Positions 1-11,500 of a stretch of 64,000 nt of DNA are shown one piece after another. Under the pieces are notes generated by a model. That model had not been told where the DNA came from, did no database searches, and was given only the letters and a program-made list of their open reading frames with translations. Source of the stretch: Branchiostoma floridae (Eukaryota; Chordata; Leptocardii; Amphioxiformes; Branchiostomatidae); contig NC_049997.1 of assembly GCF_000003815.2 (NCBI RefSeq), forward strand, positions 3,801,819 through 3,865,818. Reading direction: 5' to 3'. How positions within the stretch are numbered: the stretch's first letter is position 1; each line of letters begins with the position of its first letter. The position numbers were made by a program, and so were the translations under genes.

Positions 1-2640
1 TGGATCTACCTCCGGTTTCCGCATCTGATGTTGAACAAAGTAAACAAAATGCCTGCTGTCATTTTGCGTTTTAAGTAGAAAATACGAAAAGAAGTTGTTC
101 TTTCACTACTCCAAAAGCGCTCTCACATCGACAAAAGTTCGCACTCACTCATACCCAAAAAATCGCTCACTCCTATAGCCGGGTGGGCAGGGAAGTTCCC
201 GAAGTGAGAGAACTTTTTGTTCTGTGTGTGAGAGAGAATTTTAGCGTTGTGTCGGAAAAAGATTGATTGTCAAGACAATATCTTTAATATTTGGTGTAAG
301 TGATTGGTATTGTATAGTGTATATCATTACAAACTAAACAAAATGTCTGCGTTTATTTTGCGTTTTAAGTAAAAAATACTAAAAGAAGTTGTTCTTTCAC
401 TACTCCAAAAGCGCTCTCACATCGTAAAAAGTTCGCACTCACTCAAACCCCCAAAATCGCTCACTCCTAGAGCCGCGTTGTCAGGGAAGCCTACCGAGGT
501 GAGAGAACTTTTTGTTCTGTGTGTGAGAGAGACTTTCAGCGTTGTGTGTCGGATGAAGATTGATTGTCAAGACAATATCTTTAATATTTGGTATAATTTA
601 TTGGTATTGAAAGGTGTATATCGTTACAAATTGAACAAAATGCCAGTGTTTATTTTGCGTTTTTAGTAAAAAATACAAAAAGACGTTGTTCTTTCACTAC
701 TCCAAAAGCGCTCTCACATCGACAAAAGTTCGCACTCACTCATACCCAAAAAATCGCTCACTCCTACAGCCCCGTTGGCAGGAAAGCCTCCCGAAGTGAG
801 AGAACTTTTTGTTTTGTGTGTGAGAGAGAATTTCAGCGTTTTGTGTCGGAAAAAGATTGATTGTTAAGATACTATCTTTAATATTTGGTATAAGTTATTG
901 GTATTGAAAGGTGTATAACGTTACAAACTGAACAAAATGCCAGTGTTTATTTTGCGTTTTTAGTAAAAAATACTAAAAGAAGTTGTTCTTTCACTACTCC
1001 GAAAGCGCTCTCACATCGACAAAATTTCGCACTCACTCAGACCCAAAAAATCGCTCACTCCTACAGCCCCGTTGGCAGGAAAGCCTCCCGAAGTGAGAGA
1101 ACTTTTTGTTCTGTGTGTGAGAGAGAATTTCAGCGTTATGTGTCGGAAAAGATTGATTGTCAAGACAATATCTTTAATATTTGGTATAAGTGATTGATAT
1201 TAAATGGTGTATATCGTTACATACTCAACAAAATGTCAGTGTTTATTTTGCGTTTTAAATAAAAAATACTAAAAGAAGTTGATCTTTCACTACTCTAAAA
1301 GCGCTCTCACATCGACAAAAGTTCGCACTCACTCAGACCCAAAAAATCGCTCACTCCTACAGCCGGGTTGGCAGAAAGCCTCCCGAAGTGAGAGAACTTT
1401 TTGTTCTGTGTGTGAGAGAGAATTTCTGCGTTGTGTGTCGGAATAATATGATTGTCGAGGAAATGTATATATATTATATAATAGAATGCCATTGTTAAAT
1501 TGTTTATTATTGGAAACTGAAGAAACTGACACTGTTCATTGCCTTTTAATAGTTAAGAAAACTCAAGCAAGTTATTCTTCCACTATTCCGAAAGCGCTCT
1601 CACATTGACAAAATTTCGCTCTCACTCAGACCAAAAAAATTCGCTCACTCCTCCAGCCGGGTTGGTGGGGAACGCTCCCGAGGTGAGAGAACTTTTTGTT
1701 CTGTGGGTGAGAGAGAATTTCTGCGTTGTGTGTCAGAATAATATGATTGTCGAGGAAATGTCTATAATATAACAGAATGTCATTTTTGAAATGGTTTATT
1801 ATTGAAAACTGAAGAAAATGACACTGTTCATTGCCCTTTAGAACTTAAGAAATCTCAATGAAGTTATTCTTCTACTACTACAAAAGCGCTCTCACATCGA
1901 CAAAAGTTCTCTCTCACTCAGACGAAAAAATCGCTCACTCCTCCAGCCGGGTTGGCAGGGAAAGCCTCCCGAAGTGAAAGAACTTTTTGTTCTGTGTGTG
2001 AGAGAGAATTTTAGCGTTGAGTGTCGGAAAAAGATTGATCGTCAAGACAATGTCTTTAGTTTAAGTGATTGTTAGTGTATGATGTATATCGTTTCAAACT
2101 ATACAAAATGTCAGTGTTTAACATGCGTTTGAAGTAAAGAAATGATGAAGGAAGTTATTCTTTCACTACTCCGAAAGCGCTCTCACATCGACAAAATTTC
2201 GCTCTCACTCAGACCAAAAAAATCGCTCACTCCTCCAGCCGGGTTGGCAGGGAAGCCTCCCGGAGTGAGAGAACTTTTTGTTCTGTGGGTGAGAGAGAAT
2301 TTCTGCGTTGTGTGTCGGAATAAAGTGATTGTTGAGGAAATGTCTATAACATAACAGAATGTCATTGTTAAAATGGTTTATTATTGGAAAATGAAGAAAA
2401 TAACACTGTTCATTGCCATTTGGAAGTTCAGAAAACTCAAGCAAGTTATTCTTCCACTACTTCGAAAGCGCTCTCACATCGACCAAATTTCGCTCTCACT
2501 CAGACGAAAAAATCGCTCACTTCTCCAGCCGGGTTGGCAGGGAAGCCTCCCGGAGTGAGAGAACTTTTTGTGCTGTGTGTGAGAGAGAATTCTAGTGTTT
2601 GTGTGTCGGAATAAAAATGTCTGCTGTATCAAAGAATAGT
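1..2640. repeat. Nine-unit tandem array, period about 291-297 bp
   Basis: A shared core (gttrttctttcactact followed by gcgctctcacatcga) starts near 91, 385, 682, 979, 1275, 1568, 1860, 2151 and 2442, so the period is 291-297 bp. Each core carries nested inverted repeats: ctcactcc pairs with ggagtgag around a short loop, and ctctcactcag pairs with the downstream gtgtgtgagagag. Two spacer types alternate. One contains caaaatgtcagtgtttattttgcg (units 1-5 and 8) and the other contains cactgttcattgcc (units 6, 7 and 9). Short open frames inside are by-products of the repetition. I cannot assign a family. Confidence 0.9.
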
Positions 2641-3539
2641 TTGTCTTTAGAAAGAATAATTCGATATGTGTTTGAGAGTTGATTTCTGCAAGTGTTTGAG
2701 ACAAAAAAATTGCACATTTGTTGACGCGCCATATTCTCGTGGCTTCTGCACTATGTGAAGAATGCAATCAACCCCCAAAACTTTAAAGTCGTCGTACTTA
2801 TACATCCGAACAAGGATCTTTTAATCAGTTCTCTTCAGGGACGGATTTTTTTCCAGCTTAAGCTCTCTTACCATAGGTGACTGACTTGCAGAAACATCTT
2901 GCTGTGTATTTGAAAAAATTCAGCCTCAGTTTTGGGGTGATATTAGTTTTGACAAATATTATGTCTGACCTCAAGAACGATCTGAAAGAGTATCTAAGAA
3001 AGATATCGAGCGTACAAGTTTGAGTCGGTGAAAGACAACTTATATGACATGTGTGCGTGCATTCTATGACTCCAGAGAAATTCCAGCTACGGTATACTTC
3101 CAATAAGTGTCTCAATATGGGAAAAAAGCAAATCATATAAGCTATATAACAGATCAAAAGTCAAAGTCATGCTGGCAATTGTATCATCAATGTTGAAATA
3201 GAGATGGATTTGAATAGCGGTCACGGTATTCACTTACTAATACGTTTGAAGTGACGTATTTGAATTAGCAAGTCTCGAAGAACTAATGCGTTGATACAAC
3301 GATGGCATAACGTTATATTGTTTTGTCTGCATAAACAGTTCTGTGAGCATAAACATAAGCGCTGAGTGAGAATAAGAGGCGGAAACAACAAAATCGTTGT
3401 TGTGTCAGAAATGTTACAGCCTCTATATTGAAGAACAAAGTACATGTTGAACTGAGAAACCGTGTGTACATTTATAACATTTGTGAAGAATTGTATATGA
3501 CGAAAAGTTACCTTTTAAAAAGCTGTCACTTTGTGCAAA
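2641..3539. other. No gene recognised
   Basis: AT-rich sequence between the large array and the 48-bp minisatellite. It has short open frames without recognisable motifs, no clear splice-bounded exon and no terminal repeats that I can see. Confidence 0.5.
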
Positions 3540-3770
3540 CTTTTTCAACTTTTTAGTGGGAGAGAAAAATCTGTCTATGTGTGAGACCTTTTTCAACTCT
3601 TGTGTGAGAGAGAAAAATCTGTCGATGTGTGCGACCTTTTTCAACTGTTGTGTGAGAGAGAAAAATCTGTCAATGTGTGCGATTTGTTTCCACTGATGTG
3701 TGAGAGAGAAAAATCTGTCTGTGTGTGAGACCTTTTTCAACTCTTCTGTATGGGAGAAAATTCGTTCTAT
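3540..3770. repeat. 48-bp minisatellite, about five units
   Basis: The string gagaaaaatctgtc recurs at 3562, 3610, 3658 and 3706, with a degenerate copy at 3754, exactly 48 bp apart. As 48 is 16 codons, the minus strand stays open across the array and would encode a 16-residue repeat containing DRFFSLT. The units share tgtgtgagagagaa with the 295-bp array at 1-2640, which suggests a common source. The array abuts, and appears to have overrun, the UPA-like exon at 3770-3896. Confidence 0.9.
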
Positions 3771-3896
3771 GTATACGTTTAATTTTGCGACACTTGGCCC
3801 CCAATAGTCTGGCTCGTACATTCTTAGCCACGAGGTTGACGATTCCTGTAGCATTCGAGCTATCGTTGCAGCATATCACGGTATAACTGAAATACA
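3770..3896 (-). pseudogene. Remnant first UPA exon of the PIDD-like gene
   Basis: After an acceptor (tatttcag) at 3897 the minus strand reads YTVICCNDS, followed by IVNLVAKNVRARLL. This aligns with the UPA exon of the second gene at 21399-21618 (FTVLRCDKT, then IVTLVAKNTRVRRV). Its phase fits the preceding exon, which ends in GG at 4418. Similarity stops where the 48-bp minisatellite begins, and neither a second UPA exon nor any death-domain or ART exon is visible below it. The 3' part of this gene copy therefore seems lost to repeat expansion. The reading frame continues into repeat-derived sequence, so a transcript with a novel tail is possible. Confidence 0.6.
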
Positions 3897-3934
3897 AGGA
3901 TGTTACGATCTGCGATGTTAAAGAAAAGTTCAAC

Positions 3935-4417
3935 TCTAATCTGTATAGTTTAACATTAATGTTTATGACATCTGAACATCATCAATGATTTGCTCCTCAT
4001 GCATCTTTTTATTTCTTTTGAGACTAGAAGGACATCCAACAAGAACGGATAGCATAGATGTTGTAAGATACACAAGACACCAAAAGGCATGTACAAAATG
4101 GAAAGTGAAATATGCTGTGACGGACCGCATTAACAGAAATAGCTGTAATTGACTGGGAAGGGGCCAAGGTCATGGACAGAAGGTGGATCAAGGAGGTCGT
4201 TTGGATAAAAAAAGTCAGCCCCAGTGATGAACCGGGAGGTTGGATACAAAGGTAGCCATCTTTTGGATTGTGTTCTCGCCGCAATAGCGCCACCTACATC
4301 GACTACATAAAGAGGTGAGAAATAGCACTCAAGTCAAACGCTTCTAGGAAGATGTCTGGAAAAGCATCGAAGTAGACGGGAACGGTTAGGAAATTCCAAT
4401 ATCCAGTGCCTACTCAC
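3935..4417. other. Intronic sequence, nothing recognised
   Basis: This stretch lies between the donor after 4418 and the UPA-like remnant of the minus-strand PIDD-like gene. Open frames here show no family motif. It is most simply read as an intron. Confidence 0.5.
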
Positions 4418-5798
4418 CCAGAACTAAGCTGCTTTGTCTTGAAAGCCACCTTGGACTCCTTCAGGACGACATCATCTACTTTGTCGGTGACGTCTTCCCA
4501 GTCCCCTCTCTCATTGCAGCTCAGGACGCGAACTGGGCTATCTTCCTTCCCAGGAGATAGCGGGAGTACGACGGTAGCGGGATGCTTCAGGAGCAGGTTG
4601 CTGCCTTTGATAACCTTGACAATGTGACTCATACTGTCGATCCCGCTCATGTGTTCAGCGTTGTTTATTCCAGCACAATTCAAGGCCTCACTGTCAACTG
4701 GCGTCACCTTTAGGAGAAAATCGTCATGGGAACTTACAAAAAGTACAAATAGGTCCATAAGAGCGAGAAAATCATAACACATGAACAGAGACGGGGGGCG
4801 ACATAGCTTATCTGACACGTGACGACCCGTTTCTGCAGTCACGTGGCTTTGAAAACGTCACGTTACGAAAATTTGGGCAAGTTCGATTTATCTTTAGTGC
4901 TAGTTCTGTAACGTTTATTGATTTTCATAATGTCAAAACAGATAAAGTGTCATGCTACGATTCATGACGTACGATTTGTCAAACAGTTACAAATGATCAC
5001 GTGTTCACTAGAAAGTATTAGTGTTTCTTCGTACTTACTTGAAATGAAATCTCTTCACCGGGAGAGACAGAGTCCGCAGGCAGAGATACCTCAATCCCCG
5101 TCTGTTCCGAAGACGTCAGCGTCAATGCTTCTCCTTCCTTTACAATGTGGCTATGCTCTAACGGCCTCGCCACGACAGCATAGGTGGACAAGTGTGTCAC
5201 CTCAACAGTCACATGCCTTTCACCCTAGGAGAAGAACGAGGAAGCAGAGTCAAGAACATTGGCCATCATACAAGACTTGAATTAGCTGTTGTCTTTTCTA
5301 CTAGCTTTTATGTGTTCATTGGTGCTACTATATATCAATACCAAGACAATTTGCTTAACCATAGCCCTTGTGACTGAACATATTATGAATTCTAGATCAA
5401 TAACAACATAATTATGTATAGAGATACAATCTGGTGTAGCTGTCAGAAAACCTACTTGATCTTCCTCGGTCAGTGTCTTCATCATACTCCACGACTTCCC
5501 CTGATCGTCTGATACCATCACGGCGTATTCCCGTTCCTTGTTGAACTTGGGCAGCGAGTGGGGGATCTTCAGCTTTATGGGCTTGGAGAAGGTCTTCCCC
5601 GCTGGCCCCATCTCGATGATATCGCTGACCAGTTGCTCGTTGTCTCCGATCATGAGCGTTTGAGCGTAGCCGTGTGGGTTCAACACTACCGAGATGATGG
5701 CGGAATCTTCAGCGGAAGCTCCTGGAGGGATGGTCAAGTTGCAACCGGCTGGTAGATCAACGGACTGTGCGGTGGTCGAGTCTGTCGATATCTTGTAG
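4418..5798 (-). CDS. PIDD1-like gene, exons 2-4 (two ZU5-type domains)
   Basis: Three minus-strand exons are read at about 5456-5798 (343 bp), 5039-5224 (186 bp) and 4418-4707 (290 bp), with compatible phases and GT-AG borders. The first encodes a ZU5 domain (AQSVDLPAGCNLTIPPGAS, ending near KIPHSLPKFNKE). The second starts VTVEVTHLSTYAVVARP, the position of the His-Phe-Ser self-cleavage site in human PIDD1, here His-Leu-Ser. It then begins a second ZU5-like unit (SLPADSVSPGEEISF), which the third exon completes (DWEDVTDKVDDVVL, ending KQLSSG). ZU5 pairs followed by UPA are known from PIDD1, UNC5 and ankyrins, where they hold the protein closed or join domains. Exon lengths of 343 and 186 bp are identical in the paralogue at 23.6-25 kb. 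I am confident of the domains, less so that this copy is functional. Confidence 0.85.
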
Positions 5799-5957
5799 CT
5801 GTGGGAGATACAAGTCAACATTTTCAACTTCATGCTCTATCAACATCTAAAACAATCATTGAGAACATGCACATTTTTACTACTATTGTTTCATCCCATT
5901 TACCACTAGCAAGCAATTAAAATGATGTGCTCAAAGAGATAAAAAAACTTCAGACAC

Positions 5958-7967
5958 CTGTATCGTTTGTCGTATTCGTCTGGAACGGTTTGGCCCAAAC
6001 GCCATTCTTCTTCCACTTCCAAGGCGATCGACTTTGTAGTTGCCGAAGTAACCTCAAACAGAAGATCCTCCATTACTACTTCTTCTGCAGCATCCAGTAC
6101 GATTTCCTTCATCATTGACCTGCTTGGTATCTCTAACAAAAGATCTTCCATCACTATCCCTTCTGCAGCATCCAGCACGGCGCTTGTCGCGATTTCCTTT
6201 ATCATTGACCGGCTGGTTTTCTCCACCGCCTCTACCATCACCCTCCATGCAACACCGAGTACCCGCATATCAAATGTTGTCAAGTCTTCATCTGTCAAAA
6301 ATAGGGCAGCTTGTTCCTCGTCCACGACGTCTTGGCGGATTTCCATCAGGAATGATAGGGTGACGTCATCAATGACGTCCTCCAAGCAAAGCTCATCAGC
6401 ATCCATCGCGGCGTACGCGTCTATCATGTCCAACATCAGCTCGTCAGCTAACCCCTCTTCAACGATGGTGGCCATATCTATTGAGAAAGATTCCATGATT
6501 GTGTCGTCCGCTACTTCCTGAATGATGGTGTCTGTGACGTAGCTGAGGCTATCTTCAACCAGAAGCTCGGTGAGTACGGAGACCACGCCTTCTTTGACAA
6601 TCTTCGGTTCAGGGAAGTCTACAGGAGAGTTGTCCAGGACCAATCCCTGGTTTGTTCCTGCTTCTTTTTTTCTCAGCTTCCGCAGGTGATGAAGAGAAAG
6701 AGGCAAACTGGACAGGCGACCGTTTCCTTCCAAATCGAGAGTTTCAAGATTGAGCAGGCGTCCGATGCTTTCAGGAAGTTTGCGCAGTTTGCAGCCGGCG
6801 AGATGGATTTCTTTCAGTGAAGACAACTTTCCGATTGATTCCGGAAGCGACTCGACACCACAGTAACTGAAATCAAGACTCTCTATCACTTCAAGGTCTT
6901 CGAGACCCTTCGGAAGTGATGTCAATGAGTAGTTGTCTTCCAAGTCCAAAATCTTTAACCTCGGAGGAACGTTCAGCTCTAGGTCGCCCCGATAGTTGTT
7001 CAGCCTGTTCCGTTTCATCTTTAAGCACTCGAGACGTCCCAGTGCCTTGATGGCTTCTGGGATGGTTCGGAAGGCGTTATCGTTGAGGATAAGGACCTTC
7101 ATTCTCTTAAGATCTGAAAAGTCTGAAGGAAGTGTTGTCAGTACATTCTTCGACAAATCAAGGGTTTCAATTTTGGCCAATTGAGTGAGATTCCTGGGAA
7201 TCGATTCTAACTCGCAGCCAGAAAGTGCGACGTACTTTAGGTACTGGAGTTGCTTCATCGTTGCTGGAAGTGCAGCAATGTGCGGATTTCGTGAAAGATC
7301 GATTTTTGCCAGGTACTTGCACCTTGAAATGTTCCCACTGATCTCTCTGAGGTCACAGCCTGCCGCTTCTATCTCCTTTAGATTAGAAAGACTGGCGATT
7401 TCAACCGGTACGCAACCCAGAGGGTTGTATGACACATCCAGGATCTCAGCTTCCTTTAGAGTGAAGACGGCTGGTGGTATTTCCTCGAGTGACTGCTTTG
7501 AGAGATTTAGCTCTCTAGAAGAATCTGTCTCCCTCATTTGGGCCCTCAGATGTGCTGCCATTTCCTCGTGCTCGCCCAGTTCCGCTTGCCTTGCTGGACT
7601 TGTTCCCCTAGGCCTTCCTTTTGACGATGTTCTCATACTGTTGTCGGGTACCGATAGTCTTCTTGAGCGCGGACTCGGGCTTCTGCTTGTCGGTCTGCCT
7701 GTCGTTGGTGGCCGTGGACTTAGGCTTTTCCTTGACGTTGATGGCCTCTCATTCTCGTCGTCGGTAGCCGAGAGCCGCCTGGAGCGTCGACTTCTTGTCG
7801 TCGTTGATGGCCTATGGGGTTCGCTCTCGCCCTCTTCCACCGTCAATGTTATACTCGGTGTCCTAGGTCTACCTGTTGTGAGTGGTCTCTGGTCAGTTAC
7901 CGATAGCCATCTTGGGCTTGTTGGGCTAGTTGGGCTAGTTGGTGTCTGCCCTCTTGGGCTACTTGGG
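5958..7967 (-). CDS. PIDD1-like gene, main part of exon 1 (SR/SP-rich tail, LRRs)
   Basis: This is one long open exon on the minus strand. It opens with a disordered Ser/Arg/Pro-rich stretch (SPTSPTSPR, RRSRRLSATDDE, TSRSPSPRSRRLS) in loose repeats. About ten to twelve leucine-rich repeats of the intracellular type follow (LDLSKNVLTTLPSDFSDL, ESLPESIGKLSSLKEIHL). An acidic helical region comes next, containing a duplicated block of about 27 residues (RSM-KEI, then VLDAAE, then VMEDLL). The exon ends near WRLGQTVPDEYDK at a CAG/gtgtct donor. LRR followed by ZU5-ZU5 is the order in PIDD1, the scaffold of the PIDDosome; the long SR/SP tail is not part of human PIDD1 as I know it. The upstream continuation lies at 13601-13809, beyond a LINE that interrupts the coding frame. 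Confidence 0.85.
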
Positions 7968-7975
7968 CTCGGGCT

Positions 7976-7979
<4 letters not shown>
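7968..7979. repeat. Target-site duplication, 3' side of L1/Tx1-like LINE
   Basis: The 12-mer ctcgggcttctt lies directly next to the poly(T) start. An identical copy is at 13601-13612 on the far side of the element. Confidence 0.9.
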
Positions 7980-8024
<45 letters not shown>

Positions 8025-8178
8025 TGCCATGAATAATTATACAAATACAAAAAAATGAACAGAAGACAGCCTCCCATAAATTTTTTACAGCATAAAGTAA
8101 CCAAACTAAGCGAAATCATACATTTAAATATCAGAATTAAGCAAACTGCAAATATATATCAACAACAAAAAAGCGAAA

Positions 8179-8580
8179 TCATAAGCACAAAGTTCCCCAC
8201 TTACCCCGATGCTTCTCCAGCTTCCCCCTCCGAGACGCAATAAGACATTCTGTCTTTTGAAATACCGATGTAAGTGTTTTAAAGGACTGGAAATTTAGAA
8301 TCTTAAAGCGTCGGGAACGGAATATGAAAATCTTACCCAATAATATAATCAAGTTTTTTAAAGGGGGTGCACTTAAAGATAGATCTCCAAACATAACAAC
8401 AAAGGAATTTAATTCTAAAGTCAAGCTTATTTCTTGTTTTAGCCAAGTTTGTACATTGTTCCAAAAAGATATCACATGAGGGCATTCCCAGAAGATATGA
8501 ATGTAAGATTCTTCATCACTTTGGCAGAAAGAACAGGTACTAGATTCAATTAAATTCCAAAGTTTTAAAACTTGTTGCAT
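8179..8580 (-). CDS. C-terminal part of LINE ORF2 (zinc-finger end)
   Basis: This frame continues ORF2 after a one-base shift in a T/A run near 8568. The main frame ends LPCNKF and this frame goes on LKLWNLIESSTCSFCQ. The segment carries a Cys-x2-Cys-x7-His-x4-Cys finger (CSFC, then HIFWEC) of the zf-RVT kind seen at the C terminus of plant and animal L1/Tx1-like ORF2 proteins. The single shift is the only clear lesion I see in ORF2 and could be a real inactivating change or a sequencing error in a homopolymer. Confidence 0.75.
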   Translation of the reverse strand: MQQVLKLWNLIESSTCSFCQSDEESYIHIFWECPHVISFWNNVQTWLKQEISLTLELNSFVVMFGDLSLSAPPLKNLIILLGKIFIFRSRRFKILNFQSFKTLTSVFQKTECLIASRRGKLEKHRGKWGTLCL

Positions 8581-11500
8581 GGTAAGAATTTATAAAGTAA
8601 ACGGTACTGAAAATACCGAGCATTGGGGTCAATAGTACATTTAGACAAAGCTGTAAATACTTCTCGCCATGGTATGGGTCTATCAAAATAGTAAAACCAT
8701 GATAATCGTACTTTATGGGCAATACTCACTTCATTTGTATGGACAAGAAAGAAATTATATAACAACTTATTAATTTTAATATTTCTTAACCACATATGAT
8801 TATATTGGCGCGGTAAACATACAAGCTCTTTCGAATGGTCAATATTTAATAAGGTTTTCCATGCTTTCGGGATTGCGGAGATAAGCTGTTGATATTGAAA
8901 CTGCTCACAACTGTTTGGGTACACTAAACAAAATTCAGCGTACGACATAACATTTCCATCTGTATCTAACAAGTCATTTACAAAAATTATATTCCTATTA
9001 AACAGAGCAGTTTGAAAAATGGATTTATTATCAACAGTAATGTTGGAGTTATTCCAAAGTATTTGTTGACGCACATCAGCTGGCGTCGCGGGTTCAACGT
9101 GCTGAAATTTGTACCATGCATCTAAAACTTCAAAGAGAAAACCCTTATAATTAAGGGTTTGCACTGAAGATAACTGCATGAAAGGAAATAAACTCAGATT
9201 AAGACGAGGATGAACTTTTATAGCAAAAGAAGTAAACCAATCCGCATGAAAAAATAATTTAGGTACCCATGAAGCTTTCATGGTAAGGTTAAAAGCACGT
9301 AAATTAATTAACTTCAAACCACCATTTTCCACCAAATTATATAATACTTTTCTGGCTACTCTTTCTGGTCCATCTTCCCAAATAAAGGAGAAGACTTTCC
9401 TCTCATAAATTTTAAAGAACAGATCATTTGGGGAAGGTAAAACCTGAAATAAGTTTGTAAACTGGGGAACCACCAGGGAATTAACAACTGTTATTTTTCC
9501 ATAAAGAGATAAAGTTTTGCCTTTCCATGGTCGTAATAACCTGTCCAGTCGTTCCAAACGAGGTTCAAAATTTACATTAACAAGAGTATACATATCGATG
9601 GGAATATGAATTCCCAATACATCCACACCTCCGTCAACCCATTGAAATGGTAGATGGGTGGGTAAACAAAAATTTGTAAACTTTAAACAGCCTAATCTTA
9701 AAATTTTACACTTTTCGGCATGTAATTGAAGACCAGAGATACTGGAGAAACGTTCTAAATCAGACAGCAACGCATAAAATGTCTGCAAATTGGGTTCAAA
9801 CGGAAAATTCGAATCATCCGCATATTGAGAAATCTTAGTACATTTTCCATTGATATTCAAACCACGAATTGAATGATTGGACCTTATCTTAATGGCAAGG
9901 ACTTCAACCGCTATTACAAAAAGGTACGGCGACAAAGGACAACCTTGACGTACGCCACGATTCAATGTAAAAGGATTAGAAATATATCCATTATTAATAA
10001 CTGAACTTATTGATTTTTCATACAAAACTTTTACCCACGTTTTCAGTTGTGGGTCAAAGTTAAAATAATCCAAACATTTAAACATGAAATCCCACCTTAA
10101 AGTGTCAAAAGCTTTCTTATAATCAGCGATAAATATTAATCCAGGCTTCCCTGTATCTTCATAATGTTCAATCGTGTCTAAAAGTCTTCTTATATTATCT
10201 CCTATGTATCTACCCTTAATAAACCCTGTTTGATCAGTCTCGATTATATCTGAAATTACCTGTTTAAATCTAAGCGCAATACACTTCGACAAAATTCTAG
10301 TATCGCAGCAGAGAAGAGTAAGAGGGCGCCAGTTTGTAATAGCAGTTGGGTCCTTGTCCACTCCCTTATTGTCCTTTTTTAAAAGTAATGAAATAAGGCC
10401 TTGTCTTTGAGTATCTGAAAGACACCCATTGGCAAACGAATAATTGAAACATTGTAACATAGGTCCTTGAAAAACATCAAATAATTCCTTATATACATCT
10501 ACAGGGATACCATCTAACCCTGGTGCTTTCCCAGACTGAAACGAAAAAATAGCATTTTTTAACTCATCTACGTTAATCAAACCTTCGCAAGCTTGTTGCT
10601 GGTCATTTGATAATCGTTTACTGTAGTTTGTTGGGAAAAAACCATCGCAATTAGCTTCTGTAAGGGGCACTGGTGTTTCTTCAAAAGAGTATAATGTGGA
10701 ATAAAAACTAACCTGATCGGACAAAATATCTTGTGGGTTGAAAATTACCTCCCCAGATGGCCTCTTAAGTCTTTGAATATTTTTTCTAGAATAATTTCGA
10801 CGAACTAAATTAATAAAATACTTTGTACACCTCTCACCCAATTCCATCCAGCGTGCTTTCGATCTGATTAAAATACCATTTAAACGTTCATTGTATAAAG
10901 ATTCAAGTAGTTTTTGCTTACATGCTAAATCATCCAGCTGGTCAGGAGAGGGGCAGGTGGTATTGTCAATTTGAGTTTGCAAAAGATTAATTTCATTAAT
11001 AAGTTGCTTTTCTTTTATAAGGTATTGTTTCTTTTTCCAACTAGAAAACTTAATACAGTGTCCCCGAAAGAAACATTTTGCGGCGTCCCAAACAACTTGC
11101 GGATTTGCACTACCTACATTATTTTCAAAAAATTCAGACATAACTTGTTTTGTTTGTTGAAGAAATGTTTTGTCCTGAAGAAGAGATTGATTGAATTGCC
11201 AATAACCAGGGCCACGTGGGAACTCCATGGTTACAAACGCTAATGTAATTAAGTTATGATCGGACTTAAATTTATCGGCAATACAACATTTTGTTACTCT
11301 ATTAACTAATGAAAAAGAAATAAGAAAATAGTCTAGTCTACTTGCGTGGAGCCCGCGACGCCAGGTGTAACGAGTAGTGTTTGGATTTCTAAAACGCCAA
11401 ATGTCCAGTAAATCAAATTTTCCTTTTAATTCAGAGATTGCTTCCAGTGCATTGGGATGGTAATTACGTTGTTTAACACCTGCTCTGTCCATCAAGGCAT

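Noticed and set aside
1-2640. CRISPR-like regular repeat spacing
   Set aside because: Units are about 295 bp with conserved cores far longer than CRISPR repeats, spacers are not unique, and the context is animal.
7185-8036. Long plus-strand open frame ending in a poly-Phe run
   Set aside because: It is the antisense shadow of the LRR/SR-rich exon and reads into the T-run of the LINE tail.
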